64,000 nt of DNA from Bin55 sp965116055. Its GTDB lineage: Bacteria; Pseudomonadota; Gammaproteobacteria; Pseudomonadales; Azotimanducaceae. Location: contig OZ220466.1 in assembly GCA_965116055.1 (NCBI GenBank), positions 2,170,001 to 2,234,000 of the forward strand, written 5' to 3'. The position numbers and the translations under genes were made by a program. Below, in pieces: positions 55,555 to 64,000 of the stretch; the stretch's first letter is position 1, and the number at the start of each line of letters is the position of its first letter. The notes below the pieces were generated by a model, which worked only from the letters and a program-made list of their open reading frames with translations, searched no databases and was not told the DNA's origin.

Positions 55555-56406
55555 CTAATGCATGAACGCAAACATCTGCCGACGATATTTCTTCGCTATC
55601 GTGGAATCCGAGCCGAGTAAATGGAGTATGCGGACCATGGTCTCACGACCGATGTCCTCCCGAAATGTACGATCGTTACGCAGGATAAACATCGCGTGCT
55701 CAAGCGCTTCTTCGTAGCGTCGGATTGAAGCCAAGACGACGCTACACGCATATCGTGCTTCAAGGTCGTGGAGGTCCTTTTCGAGCTTCTGCTCAACTTC
55801 AGCGATTGATCCCATAGCAGCCGCTTCCTGCGCGATTTCCAAGCGCGTCATGGGCCGTACGCGGTCAGCGAACTCATCTGGAATCGTAGCGAGAATCTGT
55901 TTCGCCGCTTCCAGGTCGCCTTTCAATACCATGACGTCTGCACATTCGGCCCGAAACGAATGATTCGTCGGTTCTTCCGCGATGGCTTCCTGAAGTATTT
56001 GTAGTGCGGATTCCCAATCTTCACTAGCGATGCTGCTCGCAATGCGCTGCTGCAACACATCCCCACTTGAAAGTGTGAACGGATCCAAAAATTCGCGCAG
56101 TTGACTTTCTGTTTGAGGACCATCAAGCCGACCTGCGATTTGCCCGTCTTTGATCGCTCGTATACTCGGTAAGGCCTGTACGCCTAGTTGTTGCGCTATC
56201 GCAGCGTTCGCCGCAACATCGACTAATCCAATAACGACCCTTCCGGTATAACCTGGCGCTAAACCAACTAAGTAGTTCTTGGTAACGGCAGAAGGTTCGA
56301 CCTGTTGTGCCCAGAAAAGCATCGCAACCAACTTGGATTTTGATTGCTCAACGACTTCACGGAAATTTTCGACCGTGACTTCGACCACGGACGGCTGATC
56401 GTCCAT
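55555..56406 (-). CDS. cnoX: CnoX/YbbN-like thioredoxin-TPR co-chaperone
   Basis: A 283-residue cytosolic protein. Residues 1-108 are a thioredoxin fold whose CXXC is lost (FWAQQVEPS in place of FWAxWCxxC), and cis-Pro is in VQALPSIRAIKDGQ. Residues about 118-283 are TPR-like repeats (DWESALQILQEAIAEEPTNHSFRAECADVMV). CnoX holds oxidation-damaged proteins for GroEL/DnaK. Loss of both Cys removes the mixed-disulfide function but not the holdase fold. Confidence 0.87.
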   Translation of the reverse strand: MDDQPSVVEVTVENFREVVEQSKSKLVAMLFWAQQVEPSAVTKNYLVGLAPGYTGRVVIGLVDVAANAAIAQQLGVQALPSIRAIKDGQIAGRLDGPQTESQLREFLDPFTLSSGDVLQQRIASSIASEDWESALQILQEAIAEEPTNHSFRAECADVMVLKGDLEAAKQILATIPDEFADRVRPMTRLEIAQEAAAMGSIAEVEQKLEKDLHDLEARYACSVVLASIRRYEEALEHAMFILRNDRTFREDIGRETMVRILHLLGSDSTIAKKYRRQMFAFMH

Positions 56407-56616
56407 TAGAAATATGGCTAGTAAAGCAGGGGCGATTTATTCTAGTCGCGACCATGGTGAACTGAGTGAATGGCCGCTGCAAATCTCCCATGTTTCGAAC
56501 AAAAAGCAGGAGACCAAGATATAAACACGAGGTGACGTACCGCGCTTTATCCGAGCTTTATTGGATATGGTCCACACTCAACGCGTAGCAGTTTGGTGAA
56601 ATCCGTCGCGCGTTTA

Positions 56617-57543
56617 TTAGTTAACTTCAGTCGGTTTAAGTTCACCCACAGTGTATTGCCCGCGCTTCACCCATTCACCACAATACTCGTATGCGCCGTA
56701 CCCTTGCCACGGCATAAAACCGATCAGTTTCTTCAGTTCGTCCGGCATGGCCTCCAATACTTCTGGCCGCGTACCAAGTTGCAGATTTTCCTGTTGTCGG
56801 AATTGCGGTCCACAGAAATTCGTGGTCAAACCGATGCGCGGACGTGTCGTCTGGTTCGTCCCAGTCGAGTGCCAAGTGCGCCCTTCGAATATCACGGCCG
56901 ATCCGGCCGGCGCCACCGCAGGTACCCAATGCGCATTTGAATCAAGACGAGCATCAGGTTGTCGACCACTTAAATGACTGCGTGGCACGATAATCGTTGC
57001 ACCGTTGTCTGCGGTAAAGTCGTCCAAAAGCCACATGGCATTGCACACGACCGCTGGCGAGATGGACGAGTTCTTCAATAACGCATCGCCACCAACATGC
57101 TGACCTCGATTGCCCATGCGCGTGATTGATCCTGGCCGAATCAACGTTTCTTTGGCAGGCGTTGACGGCGGCGGCATCCAAAATTGATCCGTGTGGAACG
57201 CCTTGGAACCACCTGGATGCGCGATATGACCGTGAAACGAGGACAGCAAGTACTCAGCGCCTAATACGCTACCCACAACCTCATGCAAGGCCGGCTTTAG
57301 CAACAATCGTCGAAAGACATCACCCTTGTTAAGGAGAAACATCACCAATTGCTTTTTATCTGGCAAGTGGTGCGCCAGGCCTTGATCTTCTTCCGCTTGA
57401 AGCTGTTCCAAGAGGCGCTCTCTGACCTTTTCGAGTTCATCTGCCGGCAATATGCCCTGCACGATGCAATAACCGAATTGGGCCATGTCCGCTTTAGCTA
57501 CTTCAATATCTTCTGTTGGTCTGGGGAGAGGCTCAGAACTCAT
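56617..57543 (-). CDS. Phytanoyl-CoA dioxygenase family protein
   Basis: A 308-residue Fe(II)/2-oxoglutarate dioxygenase. Iron ligands are H117-x-D119 (FHTDQFW) and H225 (GRTWHSTGTNQT), and R235 should bind 2-oxoglutarate. WLLDDFTADNGATIIVPRSHLSGRQPD is a clear family signature. Bacterial members hydroxylate many small molecules; substrate unknown. The second 2-oxoglutarate dioxygenase in the window, with the TauD-type one at 2129. Confidence 0.9.
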   Translation of the reverse strand: MSSEPLPRPTEDIEVAKADMAQFGYCIVQGILPADELEKVRERLLEQLQAEEDQGLAHHLPDKKQLVMFLLNKGDVFRRLLLKPALHEVVGSVLGAEYLLSSFHGHIAHPGGSKAFHTDQFWMPPPSTPAKETLIRPGSITRMGNRGQHVGGDALLKNSSISPAVVCNAMWLLDDFTADNGATIIVPRSHLSGRQPDARLDSNAHWVPAVAPAGSAVIFEGRTWHSTGTNQTTRPRIGLTTNFCGPQFRQQENLQLGTRPEVLEAMPDELKKLIGFMPWQGYGAYEYCGEWVKRGQYTVGELKPTEVN

Positions 57544-57709
57544 CTATGACTCAGTGCTCATGGCGACAACGACGATCATGCAACCTTGAAGGTTTACACA
57601 CAATCGTACAAGATACGCCTTCGTAAAAACGTGCCAATGATAAGTCTGGATAGCGGCCTCAACCGATGCGCACACATCTCTAAAACCGTACTAAAATCCA
57701 GTCACCTTC

Positions 57710-59347
57710 GTGAATGGCTCGTTTTTCATGCCGCAAGAACTACCGCACACCACATCGCTGGAGGTCATTCTTCAGGCTGCACAAGAACAGACTAATGCAG
57801 ACACCACGCTCACCGAAGCGAAACAGCGAATAGCCGAGTCGTACGGCTTTCTAACTTGGCGTCAGCTTGAGGTTCACCTTCATATCGGTCACGAAGAAAG
57901 AGAAACATTCGAGCATCTTGCGTGTTTAGCCTATGTTTGGTGGGACCATCCAAAGCGGCGCGAACAAGCAAGACAGATGCTGCGCGCCAATTCGCATCTT
58001 GAACATGAGAGTATCTGGGCAGCCTGCACCGCCGGCAATGTCCAAGCAGTCGAGACGTTCCTCAAGAACGAGCCTACGCTCTTGGAAGCGCGCGGCGGCT
58101 ATTTTGACTGGGAGCCGTTGCTCTATGCATGCTATTCAAGATTGGAGTTACCCGAACGATCCACATCCGATGTCGTTCACTTGCTTCTTGATCAAGGCGC
58201 TAACCCCAACGCCTACTATCGCTGGGGTGGCATCTATGTGTTTTCAGCGCTCACGGGGGTATTCGGAGAAGGTGAACGCGGACCGAGAAACCAACCTATC
58301 CATGCCGATTGTTTGAGACTTGCGCGACGATTACTCAAAGCCGGCGCCGATGCGAACGATAGTCAAGCTCTTTACAACCGCATGTTTCAACCCGATAACA
58401 CGACCCTTGACATGCTGCTCGAACACGGTTTAACCAGCAAGCACTATTGCAATTGGTACGAAACCGTGAACGGGGAGTTGAAACCGAATTCTGAGAAAAC
58501 GCTTGACTACCAACTGCAATGGGCAGTCAAAAGCAACTTCATTGACCGTGTCAAGCTACTGCTTGCCCACGGCGCAGACGCGACCCAGAAACTACGTAAC
58601 GACGGTCGTCTCACGAAGATCGCGAGGGTTCGAGGATTTAATGAAGTTGCCGATGCGTTAGAACGACACGGTGGACAACCCTATCGGCTCGATCGCGTCG
58701 AACAATTCCTGAATTACTGTGCGAATGCACAGTCAGACCAGGCTCGCGACATGCTGGCCAGATCCCCCCATCTTATCGAACAGGCGAACAAGAATCATCC
58801 GAACACAATGAACCAACTCGCAGATCTAGGTCATATTGAAGCGATCCAACTCATGATTGACTTAGGCTTCAATGTCGAAGGCGACGCTCCCGAAACGCCT
58901 CTGCATCACGCTGCCCACCACGGCCACCTTGAGTTGGTTCAACAGCTCCTCAGTCGCGGGGCTTCCCTACACCGCCGCGATCCGTTCTATTGCGCCACGC
59001 CACTGCGCTGGGCGCAAGTCGGCGATCGCACGAACGTTGTCAAATATTTGGCCCAGCTCGACTTGGGACTGTTTGATTTGATCGACATAGGCGATGTTGA
59101 ACGTGTTGAGAAATATCTTGATTCAAACCCTGAGGCACTGAATGCACCTCTTCGCGATAGCGTGGTCGAACCACTCAAAGAACACTCGTCCGCATGGCAA
59201 ACGCCTCTTGCCTATGCGGCGCTACAAGGCAATACATCAATCGTCAATATGCTACTGGCTCGCGGTGCAAATAGCATGCTTCAAAATGACGAAGGCACGC
59301 CTCTACAGGACCTATGTAACGATGAGGTTCGTACTTTACTGAAGTAG
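57710..59347 (+). CDS. Ankyrin-repeat protein
   Basis: A 545-residue protein of ankyrin repeats. Clear units are HDRVKLLLAHGADATQ-like near 285 (NFIDRVKLLLAHGADA), ETPLHHAAHHGHLELVQQLL near 393, and QTPLAYAALQGNTSIVNMLL near 505. The N-terminal 100 residues (HTTSLEVILQAAQEQTNAD, TLTEAKQRIAESYGFLTWRQLE) are helical. No signal peptide, so it is probably cytosolic. The start is GTG at 57710; an ATG at 57728 is also possible. Long ankyrin proteins are common in host-associated bacteria but occur in free-living ones too. Confidence 0.86.
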   Translation: MNGSFFMPQELPHTTSLEVILQAAQEQTNADTTLTEAKQRIAESYGFLTWRQLEVHLHIGHEERETFEHLACLAYVWWDHPKRREQARQMLRANSHLEHESIWAACTAGNVQAVETFLKNEPTLLEARGGYFDWEPLLYACYSRLELPERSTSDVVHLLLDQGANPNAYYRWGGIYVFSALTGVFGEGERGPRNQPIHADCLRLARRLLKAGADANDSQALYNRMFQPDNTTLDMLLEHGLTSKHYCNWYETVNGELKPNSEKTLDYQLQWAVKSNFIDRVKLLLAHGADATQKLRNDGRLTKIARVRGFNEVADALERHGGQPYRLDRVEQFLNYCANAQSDQARDMLARSPHLIEQANKNHPNTMNQLADLGHIEAIQLMIDLGFNVEGDAPETPLHHAAHHGHLELVQQLLSRGASLHRRDPFYCATPLRWAQVGDRTNVVKYLAQLDLGLFDLIDIGDVERVEKYLDSNPEALNAPLRDSVVEPLKEHSSAWQTPLAYAALQGNTSIVNMLLARGANSMLQNDEGTPLQDLCNDEVRTLLK

Positions 59348-59453
59348 TTAGCTGCTGCCTAACTGCGCCAAAACGCTTCGTATCCGGGCGCCGCACATTT
59401 CGACCGCGCCGACCAATTAATATCATAGACTGGTCTTAAACGGAAACCTGCCT

Positions 59454-62099
59454 ATGAGTGAAACACATATCCACCGAAAATCCAACGTAATTCGCCAGAC
59501 AGTCGCTGCGGGATTAACCGCAACTTTAATTTGTGTAAGCGCCGAGCTTTATGCTTCTGAAATCGAAGAAATCGTCGTCACGGCTCGTAAGAAAAGCGAA
59601 ACCCTTCAAGACTCGGCGATAACCGTACAGGCGGTTACCGCAGATACGCTAGAAGACCAATTGGTAGACCAACTCGACGACTATGTCCAGTATCTCCCGA
59701 ACGTGACAAGCGGCGGGCGGGGACCAGCGCAAAAGGAAATCTATATTCGCGGCTTGGCTGTAGACCAGATCAATATCACGGTTGCCGAAGCCCAAGGCTC
59801 GGCGCCTAATGTTGCCCTGTATCTAGACGAGCAACCCGTGACTGCTGGGGGACGCAATCTTGATATCTACGCAGCCGACTTGGCGCGCATCGAAGTCCTG
59901 CCCGGACCGCAGGGTACGCTTTACGGAGCCAGTTCGCAAGCCGGCACCATACGACTGATTACCAATAGACCTGCAATTGACCAAACCGAGTTTGGCTTCG
60001 CCGCATCGTCGAGCGTAACCGCGCACGGTGATCCCTCGAATTCGGTTGAAGCGGTCTTCAATCTACCCCTCGTCGACAACAAACTCGCCTTGCGCGGCGT
60101 GTTTTTTAACGACAACATGGGCGGTTACATTGATAACATCGAACGCACCTTTCTACCCGACGCGAAAATCAATCCCCGCTTACCTTCACCCGATGGCATC
60201 ATGTTCGTTGAACAAGGCGGCGACCCTACCGAGCACGAATTTGCCGACGGAACCTATGCCGTGCCGGGGAAAACGTATCCGGTTCATTACGCACCCACGC
60301 ATAACTCCAATCTGGTTGAGGATAACTTCAACGACGCCAGCTATAGCGGTTTTCGGATCGGTACGAAGTACCTTCTCAACGACGACTGGGACGTCACTGT
60401 CATGCACCATCGACAAACGATTCAGTCGGAGGGCGTATTCGACTACGACGCGGAATTAGGCGATCTTAACGTTGCACGATTCGTACCCGAGCATCTAGAC
60501 GAAGAATTCGGAAATACGACATGGACAGCCGAAGGACGGCTGAATCAACTTAACATCCTCTACACTGGCGCCTATCTGTCGCGCGACATTAGCCAAACTA
60601 TCGACTACACCGAGTACACGAACATCGGTGGCTATATCCCCGGTTATCTCTGCGAATACAACACGCCCGGTTACCACGGTGGTGGCGGTGTAGGCTATGT
60701 GTTTGATCCGACGCTATCCGGCGACCCTGACATGATTGAGTGCCAACGTTCGCGAAGCGCTACATACCTCACAAACAGTATCGAACGCACGATGCACGAA
60801 GTACGAGTTCAAGGCGAGCTAGGCGACATGTTCGAATTCACCACAGGATTGTTCTTTCAAGACAACGTGACGACGCATATCGGCGATTTCGATTACGGCC
60901 TTACAGGCTGGCCACCGTTGGAACCCGCGCGTATTTCGCGACACACGGCGAATAGTCTAGACGTCAAGGGTCCAGGTGTTCACTTCGTTAACGACATCAC
61001 GAGACCGGAGAAAGAAATTGCCCTATTCGGTGAACTAACGACCCATCTAACCGAGCGACTTGAACTCGTACTTGGACTGCGATCCTACGAAATCACAGCC
61101 GGCTTCGAAGGTTTTTCCGCCTTTCGCTACGGGTCGCGTCCAGTACCTAATCTCATTGATGAGCTCGGACCCAATGGCGTCAACCCGATCGGCGTCGGCG
61201 GTCGAGACTACATCGACAATCTCCACGATTTCCAGCCGCTGAAGATTAGCGACACGATTGGTAAAGTTTCGCTAGGATGGCATCTCAACGACAATGTATT
61301 ACTTTATAGCACGCTTTCACAAGGGTATCGGCCGCCTGGTTTTAATCGTGCAGCCGCAGCGGGGCAAGCGGTAGAAGGAGGGGTCGCGGCACGCGGCAAC
61401 GACGGTCCAGGTGGATTCCCCGATTATTTCATTCCCATCATCTATCGATCTGACGAAATTGATAACTATGAACTGGGGTGGAAAGCGGTTTCCGATGACC
61501 GCCGCTTGGCTTGGAACGGTTCTATGTACTTTATTGATTGGCGCGATATCCAAGTTTCGCACTTTGATTCACAGAATATCTCCATTTTCACGATCGTTGA
61601 CAACGGCGGCGAGGCGGAAATCCGAGGAATTGAGTCGAATGTCGAATTCTGGCCACGTCCTAATCTCACTCTATGGTTAGGCGCTTCAGTAAACAAGACT
61701 GAGCTCGTTGGCGTTAATCCCACCTTTGCGTTCGTCGTCGCCGATGTCGGGAGCGAACTGCCGCTAACACCTACGGTACAAGTTACCAGTCGTGGTCGCC
61801 ATACATGGGATAGTCGACTCGGCGAGGCTTATTTTCAAGTCACGGCGGCATACTCAGGCGAAAGCTGGAATTCGTTAGTTGATATACCCCTTACAGATCC
61901 TCGCAAAATGCAAACGTCGCATCTGATATTCGATACGGCAATCGGCGTCGTCTCGGACGACACGTGGCGGTTAGAAGGATTCGTACAGAACCTTACGGAC
62001 ACCCGCGCTCAGTTGCATATCAATCGACTCGACTTCCGCGAACGGATCACCACCAATCGCCCACGCACGATTGGATTCCGCATTAGTTACGACTACTAG
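59454..62099 (+). CDS. TonB-dependent outer-membrane receptor
   Basis: An 881-residue receptor. Signal peptide at about 1-34, TonB box IEEIVVTARK directly after it, plug domain (IYIRGLAVDQINITVAEAQGS, ARIEVLPGPQGTLYGASSQAGTIRLIT) and a 22-strand barrel to the C-terminal YDY-type Phe/Tyr end (FRISYDY). LQNLTD-like FVQNLTDTRAQL is the usual last-strand motif. The plug region LPGPQGTLYG is typical of uptake of siderophores, vitamins or oligosaccharides. The substrate cannot be told. Confidence 0.93.
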   Translation: MSETHIHRKSNVIRQTVAAGLTATLICVSAELYASEIEEIVVTARKKSETLQDSAITVQAVTADTLEDQLVDQLDDYVQYLPNVTSGGRGPAQKEIYIRGLAVDQINITVAEAQGSAPNVALYLDEQPVTAGGRNLDIYAADLARIEVLPGPQGTLYGASSQAGTIRLITNRPAIDQTEFGFAASSSVTAHGDPSNSVEAVFNLPLVDNKLALRGVFFNDNMGGYIDNIERTFLPDAKINPRLPSPDGIMFVEQGGDPTEHEFADGTYAVPGKTYPVHYAPTHNSNLVEDNFNDASYSGFRIGTKYLLNDDWDVTVMHHRQTIQSEGVFDYDAELGDLNVARFVPEHLDEEFGNTTWTAEGRLNQLNILYTGAYLSRDISQTIDYTEYTNIGGYIPGYLCEYNTPGYHGGGGVGYVFDPTLSGDPDMIECQRSRSATYLTNSIERTMHEVRVQGELGDMFEFTTGLFFQDNVTTHIGDFDYGLTGWPPLEPARISRHTANSLDVKGPGVHFVNDITRPEKEIALFGELTTHLTERLELVLGLRSYEITAGFEGFSAFRYGSRPVPNLIDELGPNGVNPIGVGGRDYIDNLHDFQPLKISDTIGKVSLGWHLNDNVLLYSTLSQGYRPPGFNRAAAAGQAVEGGVAARGNDGPGGFPDYFIPIIYRSDEIDNYELGWKAVSDDRRLAWNGSMYFIDWRDIQVSHFDSQNISIFTIVDNGGEAEIRGIESNVEFWPRPNLTLWLGASVNKTELVGVNPTFAFVVADVGSELPLTPTVQVTSRGRHTWDSRLGEAYFQVTAAYSGESWNSLVDIPLTDPRKMQTSHLIFDTAIGVVSDDTWRLEGFVQNLTDTRAQLHINRLDFRERITTNRPRTIGFRISYDY

Positions 62100-62160
62100 T
62101 AAAAGAGATCGTCCGCGCGCTCGCGCGCATTCAACGTATCAGTTACGCGCCCCACCTCGC

Positions 62161-64000
62161 GTGGGGCAGCGGCACCACAAAACGCCTGCGAATCGTCTCG
62201 CACCGCGTGTTGACGACGCGCAAAAGATGCTTCGTGATGGTCGTCCACACGACGCATTCGAGTTGTTGTTGCCACTCGTTACACGCCACCCCAAACACAC
62301 CGAACTACGCTATTGCCTAGCCGTCTCTCAACGATTGCTAGGGCAATTACCAGGGGCGTTACAGTCGGTACTTACTTTACTAAAACAAGCGCCGCGCTAT
62401 GCGCGCGCGCATCAAGAACATGGCTACGTTCTGCTAGCGCTCAATAAAACGCATGCGGCCGGCGAAGCGTTTCGATTAGCGGTCGATTTGAATCCAGGCT
62501 TAATCGGCAGTTGGCGACACCTCAAGTCATCCTCGGTTTATATTGACTCGGCATGGCAAGATCGGATTGATGCTAATCTATCTTATCTTGAATCGTTACC
62601 GCCGGAGCTGCAAACCGTCATAAGTTTGCGCTACGAGAAAAAGACGCACAAAGCTGAACAAATCTGTCGCGGTTATCTGCAAAAGCATCCCAAAGATGTC
62701 GAGGGTATGCGGCTTCTCGCACAAGTCGCCATTGATCAAGGGATGCTCCACGATGCGGAATTTCTACTGGAAAGCGCTCTCGCGTTCGACCCAAACAATA
62801 CCCGGGTGAGGGTGAACTATGTCGACGTGTTACACAAGCGGCAAAAATTTGACCAAGCGCTACTTCAATCGAAAACACTGCTTCTAAGCAATCCAGCGAA
62901 CCAAGCTTTTCGACTTGCGCACGCCAACCAGCTTGCAGCTATGGGCAACTATCAACAAGCACTGCAAGTCTATGACGACATCCTAACGAATCACCCCGAG
63001 TCAGTACTCGCCGGCCCGAGACTTTGGTTGTCCCGAGGTCACGCTCTGAAAACTCATGGGAAAGTAGCCGATGCGATTGAGTCGTATCAAACCGCGTACC
63101 GTTTACGCGAAGACTTCGGTGACGCGTATTGGAGCCTCGCGAATCTCAAGACATATACGTTTCATGACATGGAAATCGAACGTATGAATTCGCTCGTCGA
63201 ATCAGCAAATATCGATCAAGACGACCTCGCTCATGTGTACTTCGCCCTCGGTAAATCGTATGAAGACCACGGCGAATTCGAGACCTCCTTTCAACACTAC
63301 CGCGCTGGAAACCGCATTCGACAAAGGCAATCGCGCTACGACCCCGCAGCGATGTCCGCACGCATGCAATTACAAAAGTGGGTATGTAACGAAGCATTCT
63401 TCGCTGAACGTGCTGGGGTTGGCTGCGACGCACCCGATCCGATCTTTATCGTAGGGTTGCCACGGGCGGGGTCAACCTTGCTGGAACAAATTCTTGCGTC
63501 CCACTCTCAGGTCGATGGAACCCTTGAACTTCACCATATCAGTTCAGTGGCTCAAAAGCTTGACAGTCGCCGACGGCGAGCGGACGCACCGCGATATCCA
63601 GGGACACTCGAGCAATTGCAACTAACAACCTTTCGAACGATCGGCGAACAATTCATGAACGATACGAAGGTGCACCGGGGCAATGCACCCTATTTCATCG
63701 ATAAGATGCCGAACAATTTCAGACACATTGGCTTGATTCACCTTATTCTGCCTAATGCAAAAATCATCGATGCTCGGCGAGACCCTATGAGCTGCTGTTT
63801 TAGTTGCTACAAGCAGCTATTTGCATCAGGACAAGAATTCACTTACGGCCTGAACGAGATCGGAACCTATTACCAGGATTACGTCGAACTCATGACGCAT
63901 TGGGATACAGTGCTTCCCGGGAAAGTGCTTCGCGTGCATTACCTTGACGTGATCAATGATCTCGAATCCGAAGTGCGACGGATCCTGGACTATTGCGAAT
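62161..64000 (+). CDS. TPR-containing sulfotransferase, cut by right edge
   Basis: The frame is open from before 62161 to the window end, so the C-terminus is missing. The N-terminal 370 residues or so are TPR repeats (AMGNYQQALQVYDDILTNHPES is one clear unit). The sulfotransferase P-loop region PIFIVGLPRAGSTLLEQILASH binds PAPS, followed by IDKMPNNFRHIGLIHLILPNAKIIDARRDP. The start is uncertain: GTG at 62161 or ATG at 62227; the frame has no stop from the TonB receptor end onward. Such enzymes usually sulfate large or cell-surface substrates. It lies 61 bases after the receptor. Confidence 0.85.
   Translation, partial: MGQRHHKTPANRLAPRVDDAQKMLRDGRPHDAFELLLPLVTRHPKHTELRYCLAVSQRLLGQLPGALQSVLTLLKQAPRYARAHQEHGYVLLALNKTHAAGEAFRLAVDLNPGLIGSWRHLKSSSVYIDSAWQDRIDANLSYLESLPPELQTVISLRYEKKTHKAEQICRGYLQKHPKDVEGMRLLAQVAIDQGMLHDAEFLLESALAFDPNNTRVRVNYVDVLHKRQKFDQALLQSKTLLLSNPANQAFRLAHANQLAAMGNYQQALQVYDDILTNHPESVLAGPRLWLSRGHALKTHGKVADAIESYQTAYRLREDFGDAYWSLANLKTYTFHDMEIERMNSLVESANIDQDDLAHVYFALGKSYEDHGEFETSFQHYRAGNRIRQRQSRYDPAAMSARMQLQKWVCNEAFFAERAGVGCDAPDPIFIVGLPRAGSTLLEQILASHSQVDGTLELHHISSVAQKLDSRRRRADAPRYPGTLEQLQLTTFRTIGEQFMNDTKVHRGNAPYFIDKMPNNFRHIGLIHLILPNAKIIDARRDPMSCCFSCYKQLFASGQEFTYGLNEIGTYYQDYVELMTHWDTVLPGKVLRVHYLDVINDLESEVRRILDYCE

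Noticed and set aside
1..64000. CRISPR arrays and tRNA/rRNA genes
   Set aside because: No regularly spaced repeats and no tRNA or rRNA signatures found by reading. rnpB is the only RNA gene recognised.

Overview
The window is chromosomal DNA of a gammaproteobacterium, probably marine. The evidence is gene content and order: rsmI-rnpB-division/cell-wall cluster, lpoA-dolP, sspB-sspA-petCBA-rpsI-rplM, glcDEF, a meso-diaminopimelate type MurE, a large TonB-dependent receptor, and several CaiB, TauD/phytanoyl dioxygenase and acyl-CoA ligase genes. The species cannot be named from the sequence.

Layout. 1-760: the start of an unknown coiled-coil gene running off the left edge, in AT-rich DNA. 760-4.2 kb: CaiB-type CoA-transferase, TauD-type dioxygenase, a bacterial cereblon-like CULT-domain protein and a HAD hydrolase. 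4.2-18.3 kb: the division/peptidoglycan cluster on the minus strand (rsmI, rnpB, rsmH, ftsL, ftsI, murE, mraY, murD, ftsW, murC, ftsQ, ftsA, ftsZ). mraZ, murF, murG, murB, ddl and lpxC are missing from it, FtsZ has no recognisable C-terminal FtsA/ZipA-binding peptide, and FtsQ is short. 18.3-25.6 kb: lpoA, dolP, sspB, sspA, the cytochrome bc1 operon and rpsI/rplM. 25.9-34 kb: an APH-fold kinase, two thiol-redox proteins, the glycolate oxidase operon glcDEF, a selenoprotein read through an in-frame TGA with a SECIS-like hairpin, and a TTG-initiated dihydroorotase.

34.1-47.2 kb is an accessory defence island. A Gabija-like pair (OLD-type ATPase/TOPRIM nuclease plus UvrD-like helicase) is AT-rich and has a single-base frame break at a TTTT run in the nuclease gene. 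Next come a transposase remnant and then a GC-richer pair: a PLD-nuclease/SNF2-helicase fusion and a 1211-residue Eco57I-like adenine methyltransferase. A diverged 116-118 bp MITE-like element, flanked by CTAG at both copies, lies upstream of each defence operon. An orphan membrane protein sits at the right end.

47.5-64 kb: a three-gene ABC-2 type exporter, two acyl-CoA ligases, a PspC-like membrane protein, a class I amidotransferase, a lipoprotein, a CnoX/YbbN-like thioredoxin-TPR protein lacking its CXXC, a phytanoyl-CoA dioxygenase, an ankyrin protein, a TonB-dependent receptor, and a TPR-sulfotransferase running off the right edge.

The strongest leads are the UGA-containing selenoprotein, the CULT protein with an intact tri-tryptophan cage, the two-operon defence island with its repeats, and the divergent divisome.
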